Shown here piece after piece: positions 1-11,173 of a stretch of DNA of 64,000 bases (positions are counted from its first letter, which is position 1; the number at the start of each line of letters is the position of its first letter). Made by a program: the position numbers and the translations under genes. Origin of the DNA: Trichuris trichiura. Taxonomy: Eukaryota > Nematoda > Enoplea > Trichinellida > Trichuridae. The stretch spans positions 5,208,001-5,272,000 of the forward strand of contig JBAJFE010000014.1 in the NCBI GenBank assembly GCA_037903355.1, given 5' to 3'. The notes under the pieces are model-generated. The model did not search any database, was not told the DNA's origin, and saw nothing but the letters and a program-made list of their open reading frames with translations.

Positions 1-419
1 AAAGTGACATGAGTGCTTCCCAAGAAATGTGTCAGGGTAATAAGAAAATGAAAACTGGGTCAATGTTATTGTTATGTATCACCGAAATCAGAAAACTAGA
101 CTAGAAATATCAACGTGGTTGCATTGAGAAAGAGAGTGTTGCTCCATCCCACAAATTCTCAAACGTTACTCAGTTGAACGAAAGGGAAAACACCAGCAAC
201 TAGTTTTTCATAAGCGAACATAGTTTTTACTTCCGCGTTACCAAAAACATGTAAGAGTAATCAAAGCTTTCAGAAGACCACTGGTATCGTCGTCAGCGAT
301 AGGGCAAAGGCACCTGTTATTGCCTGCGAAGGTATTTTATGGTCAAGATCACGGCTAAAAGTGCTAAAGGGGTGCACCCATTCTGATTGAGCAGAACAGC
401 CTACGCTTCGCTAACGACG

Positions 420-841
420 ACGACTTTGCTTCGGTTAGTAGAAAAGGCATTATGACAGATTTAGAATGCCTCCTTTAACTTGCTTAGGGAAAACAAATTT
501 TGGTGACATAAAATCTTCAGTCAGAGGTCGAGCGAATATTGAGAGAAATGTTCGACGACCGCTGAGTCTTTGATCGCGTTCGCCATCGTTTTTTTGGGAT
601 GTATTTTCTTTGTAACGGTCTGCGTAGGTTCCCTTCTTGGCTTACCACTGCCTCTTTGTTGTAGGATGTCTGCTGGCGTCTGCTGGTAATAATTTGTTGA
701 ACTGCTCAGGTTGTAGTGCGTTGGCACTATTCGGTCAACTTTTCTAAGCCCTTTTTCGTAGCTGTTGACCCTGGCTAGGCGTTGCTTGAGCCTGTGAAAC
801 AGTGATGTCTGTTTTCTCTTACTCGGCAAGCGTTGCGACAA
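420..841 (-). pseudogene. Decayed Penelope-like element C-terminal fragment
   Basis: Read on the minus strand, this piece resembles the region after the GIY-YIG domain of the PLE at 49299-50984. It has an RRE..T...KKIHPKKTM stretch, then AIKDSAVVEH (AIEASAVVEH in the good copy), then LSKLKEAF for LRKLKEALY. In-frame stops and small indels separate these blocks. A degenerate copy of the CTGACGAC hairpin motif lies further along the same strand at about 267-300, the spacing seen in the intact element. It is a dead remnant; the identification rests on short matches. Confidence 0.55.
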
Positions 842-1623
842 CGTGGGATCTTATAATCAACGCAAGGTCTTCCCCATGACAACACGTTGACCTTATCGTT
901 TCGCAGAGAGGGTCGTAACGATGCCGACGTTTTTAAGTACACCCTGAAATCAGCAGTTCTCTTCGAATATTTGTGACTTTCGCCGACTCCCGCGTAGAAG
1001 GAAAGAACAATCAGGGGGACCTGTTTTTTTTGCGCGGATAACCTTTGGCTGGCAGAGTAACCGTCGTTGTAAAGCGCTCTTTTAAAGCGCTTGAGTTCTG
1101 CTTCAGGCTACTTTAACTCAAGTTGAGATACGTTTACCGTCATGGCCAAAGCGAAAGGGCTGTGACACAGAACGGAAAAGAACGGCCGCGGCGGCTTACA
1201 CTGTACCCGCATTTCAACGCTAGAAGAATGTCATGCTTACTTTAGGCACTTCATTTGTTTTTTGCAAGGTGTACCTGAAATAATTTGTTTACAGTTTGGG
1301 TTACTGTATGTTTGGGGCGGATAAATGAAAAGGCCTGTGCTTTAGGTAGTAGGCCTGCACGTGAGTTCGCTGTGTCTTTAACAAGTCAGTATATCCGTAA
1401 AATAAAGCTCCAGAAACGGCAATGTGTAGGGAAATAAAATCGGTTGCCTCTACTTGGCCGCGTCAAGTTGGAATGCACGTCTTTTGATTACGTTCTCCTA
1501 GTCTTTATGATAAAAACCTTTCCTACAAAATCAACAAAATTAGAGGCACTAATTACTTAAAGATTTTTGTGGCGAATGAAGTAGGTATCGTTGAAACACC
1601 GTGCCTCAACCGCCGGTGCATCA
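842..1623. other. Non-coding stretch upstream of POLD2
   Basis: I see no gene, clear repeat or convincing core promoter here. It should hold the POLD2 promoter. Confidence 0.4.
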
Positions 1624-4600
1624 ATGAACCTAATTTTCTTTAACTGTAAAGAGCTGCCGAAAGCGGAGCACGCTATGGAGACTGAATCTTGCCAACTTCG
1701 AAGAAGTTTGAAAGATGAATATAACCTTCTAAATCAACAATTTGTGCTAGCGAAAAATTCTAATTTTCAACGTCAGTACTTTGGCATTTACCGTTATCGA
1801 CTTCACACGGGTAGAAAATTGCTAGCCAGTGAGATCCAGCGCAAATACGGTTTGTAATATTTTACTTAAAGCGAACAACTTGCAGTTAATATTAAGGCTA
1901 TAGTGTTTTATGTAATTATAGCGATGCTTTTATTTTCAGGTTCCGATGTGAAGGTAAAAGTTTTAACGGATCTCGTGGAATTTGAACGATGTGTAATAGT
2001 TGGAACTGTGTATAAATTGCAAGAAATGAAGCCAAGCGTTGTAAAGGAGCTTAGAGACGAGGTAGAATTCCGTCAAAGGGTTTGTTCTAATTCTCAGCTT
2101 TAGATTAAAACAAAGCCACAACCAATGCAACCGCTACCAAAATACGCAGATAGCAAGGATGAAATCGTTCTTGAAGATGAAGAGTTGAGAGTTAAATTGG
2201 TTGGATGCATTGAAACCCGCGAACTGTGTACCGGTAAGTTGCCCTTACGGAATAATTTTTGAGCACTTGTCTTTCAATACATGCTAGGCTGTACAGGCTG
2301 TGTCGAAGTACTACCGATAAACATTTTAAACCTACTTGTAAGTACAGTCATATCCCCGCGTTTGCGGTTTCTTGTATAAGCGATTTCTCTCTTCTCCGCC
2401 CGCGCGACTTAATATTGTGCAATTCACAGCTTGCACAAGAAGTAAGAGCAGCTGGAATATCTAAGCTTGTGAATCGAAGTAACCGTTAAAAATAATCTTA
2501 TTGATGAGTTTATCATGAGCTTTCACTTCTTCTTACGGTATTACCTTCAGTCTCTGTTCAGCGAAGCGACGTTGCTAGCATCGCGCGGTTCCTCATAGCT
2601 AGAAGGCGATTCAGCAAATAGCTGCGCAATACCATGGGCTCCATTGAGGTAAACATCTGGGATAGTGTGCCTGCCTGTGCATTCTGATCCCAGGCGGTTA
2701 CGATGCAAACAGGCACTGCCCAGTTTGGTATGCTATTGGCAGCGTGTGAATCAGACCCCCTGGCGCGATGTCCGTGTTCACAGACCAAATTCCTAGGAAG
2801 AACATAGGTTCGATTGTCCGCTACCCAAGAAATGTTAGTGTCAACAAAAATGGGCCTATTTTTGCACAAATCTAATACCTTTTCATATTAAAGTCTCCGT
2901 GGATGCGTTCATAGGTCTTCGCTATTATCCGTTGTCAAACCTAGAACGTATGCGTTCCATTGTGCATATAAGGAAACATCTAGTAGTTAGCCTGTATTTT
3001 GAAGTTGCTTTTGTTGGGCATTGACCGTGCTCCTTTGGCAACGTTTTGGTAAAGCTGTTTTGCCCTTCCAATGCGTAAATAGTGGCTTTGAATGAAAACT
3101 GGCTTAGCAATAGCGTCAATGGATTTCTAGTAATAGTAGTTTCTGAAAGTTCCTAGTATCCATCCATCCATCCATCTATCTGTCTATATATATAGACAGA
3201 TAGGTGGATGGACCTCACTGACGACGGAACTAGAGCGTTCCGAAAGCTCTGATATTAAACAGTTGAGTGCATTGACATCTGTACAATTTTTCTTAATAAC
3301 GGCTCATCCATCCGTTGGTAGAGCAGCTGTTTCGTTTAATTTACAGATACCAGCACAACAGATAAACGGGAAAAGCCGTAGAAGACCATACACTATCTTT
3401 CACGTGTCTGTTTATTATACTTAATTTTGTCGATAGTATGTTTCTTGCTTTGTCGTTCTTGTTTCTTCCTTTGTCTTAGGCTTTTTTGATTATTCAAATT
3501 TCTTTTTTATCCTTTATTTTGTTCTTCGTGTTTTCTTCCTTTTGGTCTGTTCTTTTTCTTTGTTTTGTTTCTTCTTCTGTCTGTATTTGTCCTTTTGGTT
3601 ATTCTTTCTTCCTATAGGCATCGTTTTTGCTGTTCCTGGTCTTCTTTTTTAACTTTATCAGCTTCTTTCATCTTCTTTCTTCCGCTTTTTGTCTGTTATT
3701 GTTTTCTTGTTGGCTTCTCTTTGTTTTCTTCTTTGTTTTTTCTAGAACTTAACCGTTTTGATTGTTCTTTGTTCCGATACTTTTCTGGATAAAAAGCGTT
3801 TATGGAATACTTCATGTATTTCAATGTTTGGAATACCTGCTGTCCTGAGAACTCGATGTAATAGATGAACTACTGTAGCTGCGTTCCATTTTCGGTTTAA
3901 GCGTAGCTGATGTACAGCCACCGTTGCCAGCGTCGTAAACTGCCCTATTTAAGCCAGTAATATAAGCCACTTCATTGACTTTCTTATGAAGCCTTTTCGT
4001 ACATCGTGATATATGCATATATTTGTTTGATGAAGTGTATGAATTTCGTCCCTTTCGCGTAATATCTTTCGACCGACGGACGAATTAATGCCACCAGAAT
4101 CCTGCCAGCCGTCTCACCAAGGCAGAATATCTTCACTATAAGGAAGGGTTGGACGCCTACAGGTCGGCTTGCGGCCCGTTCACACTAATCGAGTCCAGTG
4201 TCTGGCTTATTTGATCTCCAATGGACAGTCAGTCCTTGGTTCATTCCAGGTGCGTTATATATTGGCCATGTGTCGAAGGCTTTTTTGGTGACGCTTTATT
4301 TCTCATGGTGGGATGCGTTCTCAGGCCTTCTAAGTGCGATACGTTTCCATGGGGTACATTTCTATTGGTCTGCAGCAGTTCATTTTATCGAAGGACAGCT
4401 GCCACTAGACAGCCTCCTTTTAGTTCGTCTCAGGATGCATTGTGTTTCGCCAGTCATGTTTCCAAGGCTTCCTTTCGGTGGAGGCTTTGTTTTTTATGCT
4501 GTCAAATTCTCTGACAGCTTCGTTTCTCTGCGGTTTGTTTTCGCAAGATGCCTTTCTGTGGTCTACAGCCATACATTTTGGCGGATCTAGCTTTCCTTGG

Positions 4601-7102
4601 TTAGTGCGTTTGCATGAGGCTACGTGAGAGCTATTTCATTAGCATAAAAACAAAACCTGCCATCGAAAAGAAACCTTGGAAACATAATGCACTACGGAAC
4701 AAAGTAAAAAGAGACTGTCCGGCGCTGACTGTAATTCGCTGAAATGCGTTGATGCCAACCAATGGAAAGATATCCAGTGGAAACGTAGTGCATGGAAGCG
4801 AAGCTATGAAGAAATTCATCAAAGCAGTCGGTGGAAAAATGCTGACATGAGAACGGAAGCGCCTCCGAAAGTCGAAACATGACTGGCGAAAAGTCACGTT
4901 GTCCATTTGGCGACAGAAATAAGCCAGACTCCGTAATCGATCAGTCGGGATCGGACAATGTGACGAACTGTACATGTCGATACGTCTAGCTCAAGTAACA
5001 GATGGATGCGAATGTGACTTAATAATTCGTGAAAATGGAAGGGGAACGAAAATACAACGTATTAGGCTTAGAGGAAAGAAAACTGAGGAACGTAAGTAAG
5101 AAAGGGCCGGGAACGGATGGAAGCGCAGTATGTAAATAAATGAGAGGTTAAATCAGAAGAAGAGCGACCATTAAGGCGGGAGAGAAGGAGATGGAATAAA
5201 TGAAAAAATCAACTTCGTCAAAGAGAGGGAAAAACGAAAGAGAATAAGTGAATAGATGGTTTCTTAGAAGGAAAGGAAAGACAAAAAGAGGAAAATAGAC
5301 GAAAGTAAGACAGCTTTGAACACGCAGCATTTCGTAGAGGGCGGTAGATTTCCATGATTCAGGAATCCTCGAAGTACGATGCAGAGATAGCAGAACACAT
5401 TCGCTTCGAAGTACTTTTATGGTTAGAGGATAGTTGTTGAGCGAGATTTGCGGAAGCTGATAACCAGATTCAAAATGCCCTCGCTTGCTACAAAAGAAAA
5501 TACAGAAGAGTATAGAAACAAAACCTGATGCTTTGCTAAAGCACCGTACGGCCATTTACACTATCAGTCATTTTCTACCATGTAATGCTCGTGTGCTTCG
5601 TAAACAATGCATGTGTTTTAAAGTCTTCTCGTACTTGCTAGCGTTGTGAAGAAGTGTACAAAGTACTTTTGTTTCAAATTGAGTTTTTGATTAAGTTCAC
5701 TTAGTCTCGTTTACTTATTTTTTTTTCTTCACACTCCCCTTGATTTCCTCTTCTCTTCTGACTTCACTCTTCATCTATTTATGTATTACCCTTTCATCTG
5801 GTTCCTGCCGGACATTGTCCTCACGTGGCAGAACCTTTTGTGTATTTACTCGCACTTTGTTATGGCAGAACATTGTTACGGGCACTTTTTGTACTTGTTC
5901 GATATATATGTATATGTGCTGCATTTGACTTAAATGTACGAATCTCGTCTTGAACATCAAAAACTTTTTCTTTCAAAGTTCAATAGTTTCCGTTTAGGCG
6001 TTGTTCTGGCCGTATATGGAGTTCTTACGAGCGCTGGGACTTTTGAGGTTTTGGACGCTATGTTTCCAAGCGCATCTCCGTCATCTCCATTACCGGTGGC
6101 ACAGGAATCAGATGAACCTTGTTACGTGTTGTTAATCTGTGGTTTGCGCTTCGATTCTAAAGAGGGTAAGAATGGAGAAGTCCAAATCCTTCGTCACCAC
6201 TTACTTAACTGGCTGTTGGGTAACTATGGTGGTCGTGAAGAGCAGGAGAAAGTTGCTAGAATTGTTCGAGTTATCATTGCGGGAAATTCCATTATGGCGA
6301 AGAAGCCGGGCGGTAGAAACTGTTTCTCTCAAGTGGCAAAGTATTTGTCTAGGAAGATGATTCATCCAAGCGTGGAGGCAGCTTCTAGCCTGGACAGTTT
6401 TCTTAAACAACTGGCGGTAGACTACTGACGTGGCGTTTGAGTTTAAAACTGTTTCATGAACCTAGAACTATGTTCCGGTTGATTTGATGCCTGGAGAGAC
6501 GGACCCAACAAACCACTTGTTACCTCAGCAAGCTTTGCACAGTTGCATGTTTCCAGAAGCGTGTCGGCTGCCAAATTTCAATCGTGTGACCAACCCGTAC
6601 TGTGCTTCTGTATGTGGCATTACGTAGGTCTATAAGAACAGACGTTTGCTTACCTGCCGTCTGAATCCGTTTAGGTTTCTCGGAACCTCTGGGCAGACTA
6701 TTGATGACCTGTCCAAAAACAGCGTCACTGATGATCGTATCTCTGTTATGTTAAATACATTGAAATGGGGACACCTTTGCCCTACAATGCCAGACACATT
6801 AGGTATATGTGAGGTTCCGCAAATACGAAAGCGTGAAAATTACATCGCGTTTGTTTCTAGGGTGCTATCCTTACGAAAGTGACGATCCTTTCGTAATTAG
6901 GCAACTGCCACACGTTTATTTTGCTGCAAATCAGCCCGCATTTTCTAGTTCGTTTTGTGCTCTGCCAGGAGCGGCTGAGTCCAATACGCATGTACGTCTT
7001 CTTTCTCTTCCCTCCTTTTGTGAAAGTGGCTATGCTGCGCTCGTCAATTTGCAGAACCTTGCAGTTGAACCTATCATTTTCAAGACTTCAGCGAGCATTT
7101 AG
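1624..7102 (+). CDS. POLD2: DNA polymerase delta small (B) subunit, 7 exons
   Basis: This subunit joins the catalytic subunit to the rest of replicative polymerase delta in the nucleus. Exons: 1624-1849, 1940-2061, 2104-2233, 5998-6416, 6466-6623, 6675-6802, 6861-7102. All introns are GT-AG; sizes are 90, 42, 3764, 49, 51 and 58 bp. The model gives 474 residues, against about 469 in human. Recognised blocks are [13 protein letters not shown], the OB-fold segment [25 protein letters not shown], then the inactive-phosphoesterase domain with [49 protein letters not shown] and [18 protein letters not shown]. The start is uncertain: ATG at 1624 was chosen for length, and ATG at 1675 is also in frame. 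No frameshift or stop was seen. Confidence 0.93.
3162..3212. repeat. ATCC-rich palindrome
   Basis: A (CATC)n run leads into a near-perfect palindrome centred on tatatata (TCTGTCTATA facing TATAGACAGA). It directly abuts the hairpin-motif repeat that starts at 3217, so it may be simple-sequence expansion at that repeat's end. Confidence 0.6.
3217..3392 (+). repeat. Short dispersed repeat with hammerhead-like hairpin core (copy 1)
   Basis: The unit begins with CTGACGAC, a GGAAC/GTTCC stem and GAAAGC. It continues through GGCTCATCCATCCGTTGG to a tail ending GGGAAAAGCCGTAGAAGACC. An inverted copy sits at 36330-36503 and its tail recurs at 15115-15134. It has no coding capacity. A retrozyme-like RNA element is one reading; an ordinary short DNA repeat is the alternative. 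Confidence 0.6.
4200..4980. repeat. Degenerate palindromic repeat region
   Basis: The left half carries motifs such as CATGTTTCCAAGGCTTCC, and the right half carries their reverse complements (for example around 4670-4690), folding about a centre near 4630. Related sub-motifs recur within each arm. Open frames on both strands follow from this repetition and look non-genic. No terminal repeats or target duplication were found. Confidence 0.5.
5440..5560. repeat. Piece of a dispersed repeat, shared with about 27230-27340
   Basis: Both places share CGCTTGCTACAAA followed by an A-rich segment and ACAAAAC. Minus-strand reading gives CSKRGHF in both. This is probably an unidentified transposon remnant. 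Confidence 0.35.
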
Positions 7103-7161
7103 AAGTTGTCGAGTTATGGTTTCGAAGCCTATTTTTTCTCGTCAAGGTTGTTCTCCTTCAC

Positions 7162-7167
7162 AATAAA
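7162..7167 (+). promoter_or_regulatory. POLD2 polyadenylation signal
   Basis: AATAAA lies 60 bp after the POLD2 stop codon, a typical distance for a cleavage signal. Confidence 0.6.
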
Positions 7168-10100
7168 TCGTCTTATACTCTACTGCTTGGTTGTTTAAGT
7201 AGAGTGAATTAAGTTAATATCTAGAGTGAGATAATCTGGTTAATTTTCACTCCAGGAATAAACGGAGATAAAAGGCGCTTCTCTGTTTTCAGAATTTTGG
7301 TTGCAGTTGAGATTTTTCATGATTTATTAAAGCTTCTAAGTAAAGCTGTCCTGACCTGTTTAATCCACAGTGGAGAACGCTCATGTCATGTGCTCGATTC
7401 GCATTTTATTGTTTCGCTAATTACGGGGCTAAGAATTTTCGGAAAATTCTATATTATTTCGTTCATTTTGAGTTGTTATCCTTGTAAACATCCAACTGTA
7501 CATTATGTTAGAAGTGTTTTTCTGCAGTTGCGCACGTACTCAGCAATATAGCCTATTTCTTTTGCTGCTAAGTGCGTGATACCTTGTTAACGAAAGCTCA
7601 GATTTTTAAAAGTTGCTGCTGCTATTATTGCTGCTTAACATTGAGAATCTTACGCCTAGGTTTGACACTTTCATACTGATCTTTAGTCTCTCCTTGTTCC
7701 TGTTGTCGTAAACTACTCCATTTGAAGTACACAAGTATCCTATTAGCGAATGGATGACCATTGTGTTTGAGAAGGTACAAGGCAACTTGTCTCTTCATTG
7801 TGGTTTGATTACTGACTTCTACAACAACGAGAAGGGCATGATTGAAGATCTCGTCTTATAAAAAGACACCATGTTCAGCAGCAAGTACAAAGCCCGCGAC
7901 GCACATTTCCTCTAGGCGCCAAAATTATGGGGCGTGCGCGAATAGAAAATATGTGTGGGTTGATTGCTCGGACGGCCAATACTGAGCCAGTCTCGTACAG
8001 GAGCTTTCCAAACAGTGTTTCACTGTGTTGTAACGTTCGACACCAAATGTATTCGGATAAGCAGGACTGGAGCACACTTCTGTGAGTACGGCACCTGCTT
8101 CTGTTCTCCCGTTTGGCTTGAGCTTACAAGGACTCCAACATCTGGGAATATAGCCTCGTCTCGTCACCGGATTGACGAAATTTATGAAATGGTTCTCACC
8201 AGTGTTTCCCAAGGCGGTGATTTTCGTCCTCTGGGCGGCAACAAGAGACCAGGAGAAGATGGAAACTTGAGGGTGATGTAATGCCCTGAGGCTTTTTCAT
8301 CAATGACCTGCTCAGTCCGTCATAGGTGTACCTGTGACCATCATGCACAAACTTCTTTTCAGGCTTTCCATTTATACATGGTATAAATGCACGCACTAGC
8401 TACTATTTTAAGTGACTTTCACTGAAAAAAATTTTTCGTTCAGCTGGCACAAAGGAGTTCTTCGTGAAACTTCCACACCTATCCCCGTTTCGCCATCACC
8501 ATTTAATTCGTAGGTCCAATAGCGATGAACTAAGGCCAACAAACTAAATCAGTACAGTCCGCATCAGCAGAATGCTACCTTTCAACATATGGTAAGATAA
8601 ACCAATAGGGGAAGCAAAATCTGGCATAGCAGAAAGCAAAGAAGGCCAAAGAAAGGAAGAAACGGTAGCAAGAAGAAAAGCGGCGAAATAAACGCGCTGG
8701 ATCAAGTGGGATAAACTACCAGCAGCAGGTGAAGGCCAGAAAACTAATGGAAATGAACTGACAAGGAAGAATTGAAGGAAATGTCAAAAACACATAAGCA
8801 TTGGAGCAGCAGCGATAATTCCAGCATGATGAATTAGAGAAGTTGGACAAACGGCCGCAAATTAAGGACAGTGAACCAATGGAAATGAGGCAGTAGGGTT
8901 GAACTAATCCGAACGAGTTGAACGGTGGAAAATTAATTAAGAGCAGTCATCCATTCGCAGCAGAAAAATATGGGGAAATCTCAGCCAGGGTAAAAGAGAT
9001 TTTATGTCACCATTTAAGGGGCAATACGGAATGGATGACCATTGTGTTCGGTAGGTGGCGAAGTACAAGCGGTCACTGTGTACCGGACAAGTGAACGCTA
9101 CGGCGAAGTGAAACGCTCCCTGCACAACATTGGCATCCGTTACAAGAAATTCATAAGTTTACCAATAAGCCATGACATACTGCTACCTTAAATTTCTAAC
9201 AGGGAACCTGCTGATCATTTAGCAAAAGCAGCTGTGGAAATGTTTCAACGAAAGTGGGTTTGCGCTACTGTTGTGCTAGTCAAACACTGGCAAGTTTAGT
9301 AGAGAATATGTTTTAGTTGTGCCAGTTTTAATCTGCATTATGCGAGAAAACTTCACTTCGCGCAAGAGAATGTTCAAACGACCAGTAGTTCATAGCGTCG
9401 AAACGTGCACCGTACAAACGGAACCGTTTCAAGGTCAGTGTCCAACTGTAAATGGATTACTGCAATGGGTATGTTTACACAGCACCGTAAATCATTGTTG
9501 TTAAGAATGTTATTTATGTAGGGTGTCTTTAATTTCTGCCATAGTTGCGTTCTGACCAGTCCAAACAAAGCAGCGAATATTTTCAGTCGAAAATACGTTG
9601 ATATTTCTAGTTTAGCAGATGTCCAAACTGTGTACAGTTTACCTTAAAAGTGTGCTTAAAACATTTACCTTATCTTACAATTAGACAAAAGCTGTTTTAT
9701 GATGAAACATTGAATATTTCGGGACACCGGATGTCTTTTAATGGGTTTTGAAACTAATGACTTTTCCTACCGTCATAAGAGGGGGAACTTCCAAAGTCTT
9801 TGAATGTTAGGGCTTTATTTAAGAGTTTATGAATGCTGATTGTGGCGGGGATTTGGGGTTTAAATTCTATGTATTTCGTTTTTCTGCTATTCGGTTTCAA
9901 GCTCTACCGTGCTAGTTGGTTTCTCCGGACTATTACTTTTTGGTTTTCAGTTCTTTAACGAGATTTTCAAATCATGTAAATTTCTTTCCTTTATTATGTA
10001 TCTCCCGTTTTTTCCAGAAACTTTTCTTGCGGAGCTATCGGCCCGCGACCATGAGCCGTCATCAGCGCAACTGCGCATCGGCCTCCCTTGTCTTCACCAG

Positions 10101-11173
10101 GATTGGTTGGTAAAGCGCACTTCCGTATTACCAACTGACCTGGTTTTATGTCGCGCTTTCACCGGAGACGGCTGTGTGAAGGCTTCTCTGAAGTAACACC
10201 GGCCACGTGGAGTCAATTTCGATGAGTCAAGGATCGACCCCTTAGGAAACTACGTCGGTTGGTAATACGGAAGAGTGCCTCATTTGTCAATGCTGGTGAA
10301 GGCAAGGAGATGTTTTGTGAAATTTGTTTGTTTGTTCGTTGCGCTGATGACGGTCCATGGTCAGGGGCAGAAAGCTCCGCAGGAAAAGTTTCTGGAAAAA
10401 AATTGGATATCCACAGTAAAAGAAAAAACGGGGTTTTAGTAACTGTATTCCCGCCAGAAGTAGCGGCGGCGAAATCCTTTGAAGCTGCCGCCGCTACTTC
10501 CGGCGGAGAAACGGTTGCTAAGACCCTTTGTTTGCTTGCACTGAAGACGGTCCTAGGCTAAGGCCGAAAGCTCCACAGGAAAGCTTCTAGTTTGAAAACG
10601 GGATATCCGTAATAATGAGAAGAATCTAATTTCTAATCTAGTAATATGTATGGCGGACGCCTTGACTGCCCTATCCATCGCCTCCTTTGGCTGAAGTTTT
10701 CGTAACTGATTAACCTACTTTTTCCCTCTATAGCTCTTTTTCTGTCCGTCCCCATCATTCGACCACTGACTGACAGGGCATAATAGCTCGGGAAGCTCCG
10801 CGTAGCAAAAAGTTGCTACAACGGGGAAGTTCATTAGGTGAAAAATGAAGACATATGGACCTTTCACCAATTCAACAATCTTCAACATGGTAAACTATGT
10901 GTTAATATTAATATTTAGTTATGACCCGGGTGGCCAAAAATTTCAAGCGAAACATATGAAGTGGGCTAACCTGCGTACCGAGCTCCAATGTTATCGAGGG
11001 CGTAACTACGTTTAGTTTTACTGGTGATTTATTAACCAGCTTTTCATAATGTTCTTTTTCCAGCGCTTTTTGTTTCAAATATTTTAAGCTCTTAAGTTGC
11101 AAGCCATTATTTTAAAAAAAACTACTTTCAGTACATTGCCAGTTTCTAGCTGTTCCCGCTCTAGTCTCGCTAT
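7168..11173. other. Intergenic stretch between POLD2 and the phosphoglucomutase-like gene
   Basis: No gene was recognised. A 19-bp direct repeat, AATGGATGACCATTGTGTT, occurs near 7749 and 9032. The GC-rich hairpin at 10451-10506 is the only other notable structure. The first exon of the next gene could hide here. Confidence 0.4.
10451..10506. repeat. GC-rich hairpin, 20-bp arms
   Basis: The arms at 10451-10470 and 10487-10506 match at 19 of 20 positions, with a 16-nt loop. They stand out in AT-leaning surroundings by being almost all G and C around a GAAGTAG core. Confidence 0.8.

Larger units (their letters stand above)
2234..5997 (+). other. Long POLD2 intron 3
   Basis: This 3.76-kb intron begins gtaagt and ends cgtttag. 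It holds the short hairpin repeat at 3162-3392, a T-rich stretch at about 3420-3780 and the palindromic region at 4200-4980. A 103-codon minus-strand open frame at 2558-2869 matches nothing I know and is probably chance. Confidence 0.7.

Noticed and set aside
2558..2869. 103-codon minus-strand frame in POLD2 intron 3
   Set aside because: No recognisable motif, no neighbouring exons; expected by chance in this much non-coding DNA.
4198..4590. 130-codon frame rich in F, W and V
   Set aside because: It lies in a palindromic repeat with other frames open on both strands and has no homology I recognise.
5148..5555. 135-codon hydrophobic minus-strand frame
   Set aside because: It is the complement of a purine-rich dispersed repeat, related to 27031-27318; the apparent membrane character comes from base composition.
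10259..10561. 100-codon plus-strand frame
   Set aside because: It runs through the GC-rich hairpin and has no homology; it is not an upstream exon of the phosphoglucomutase-like gene.
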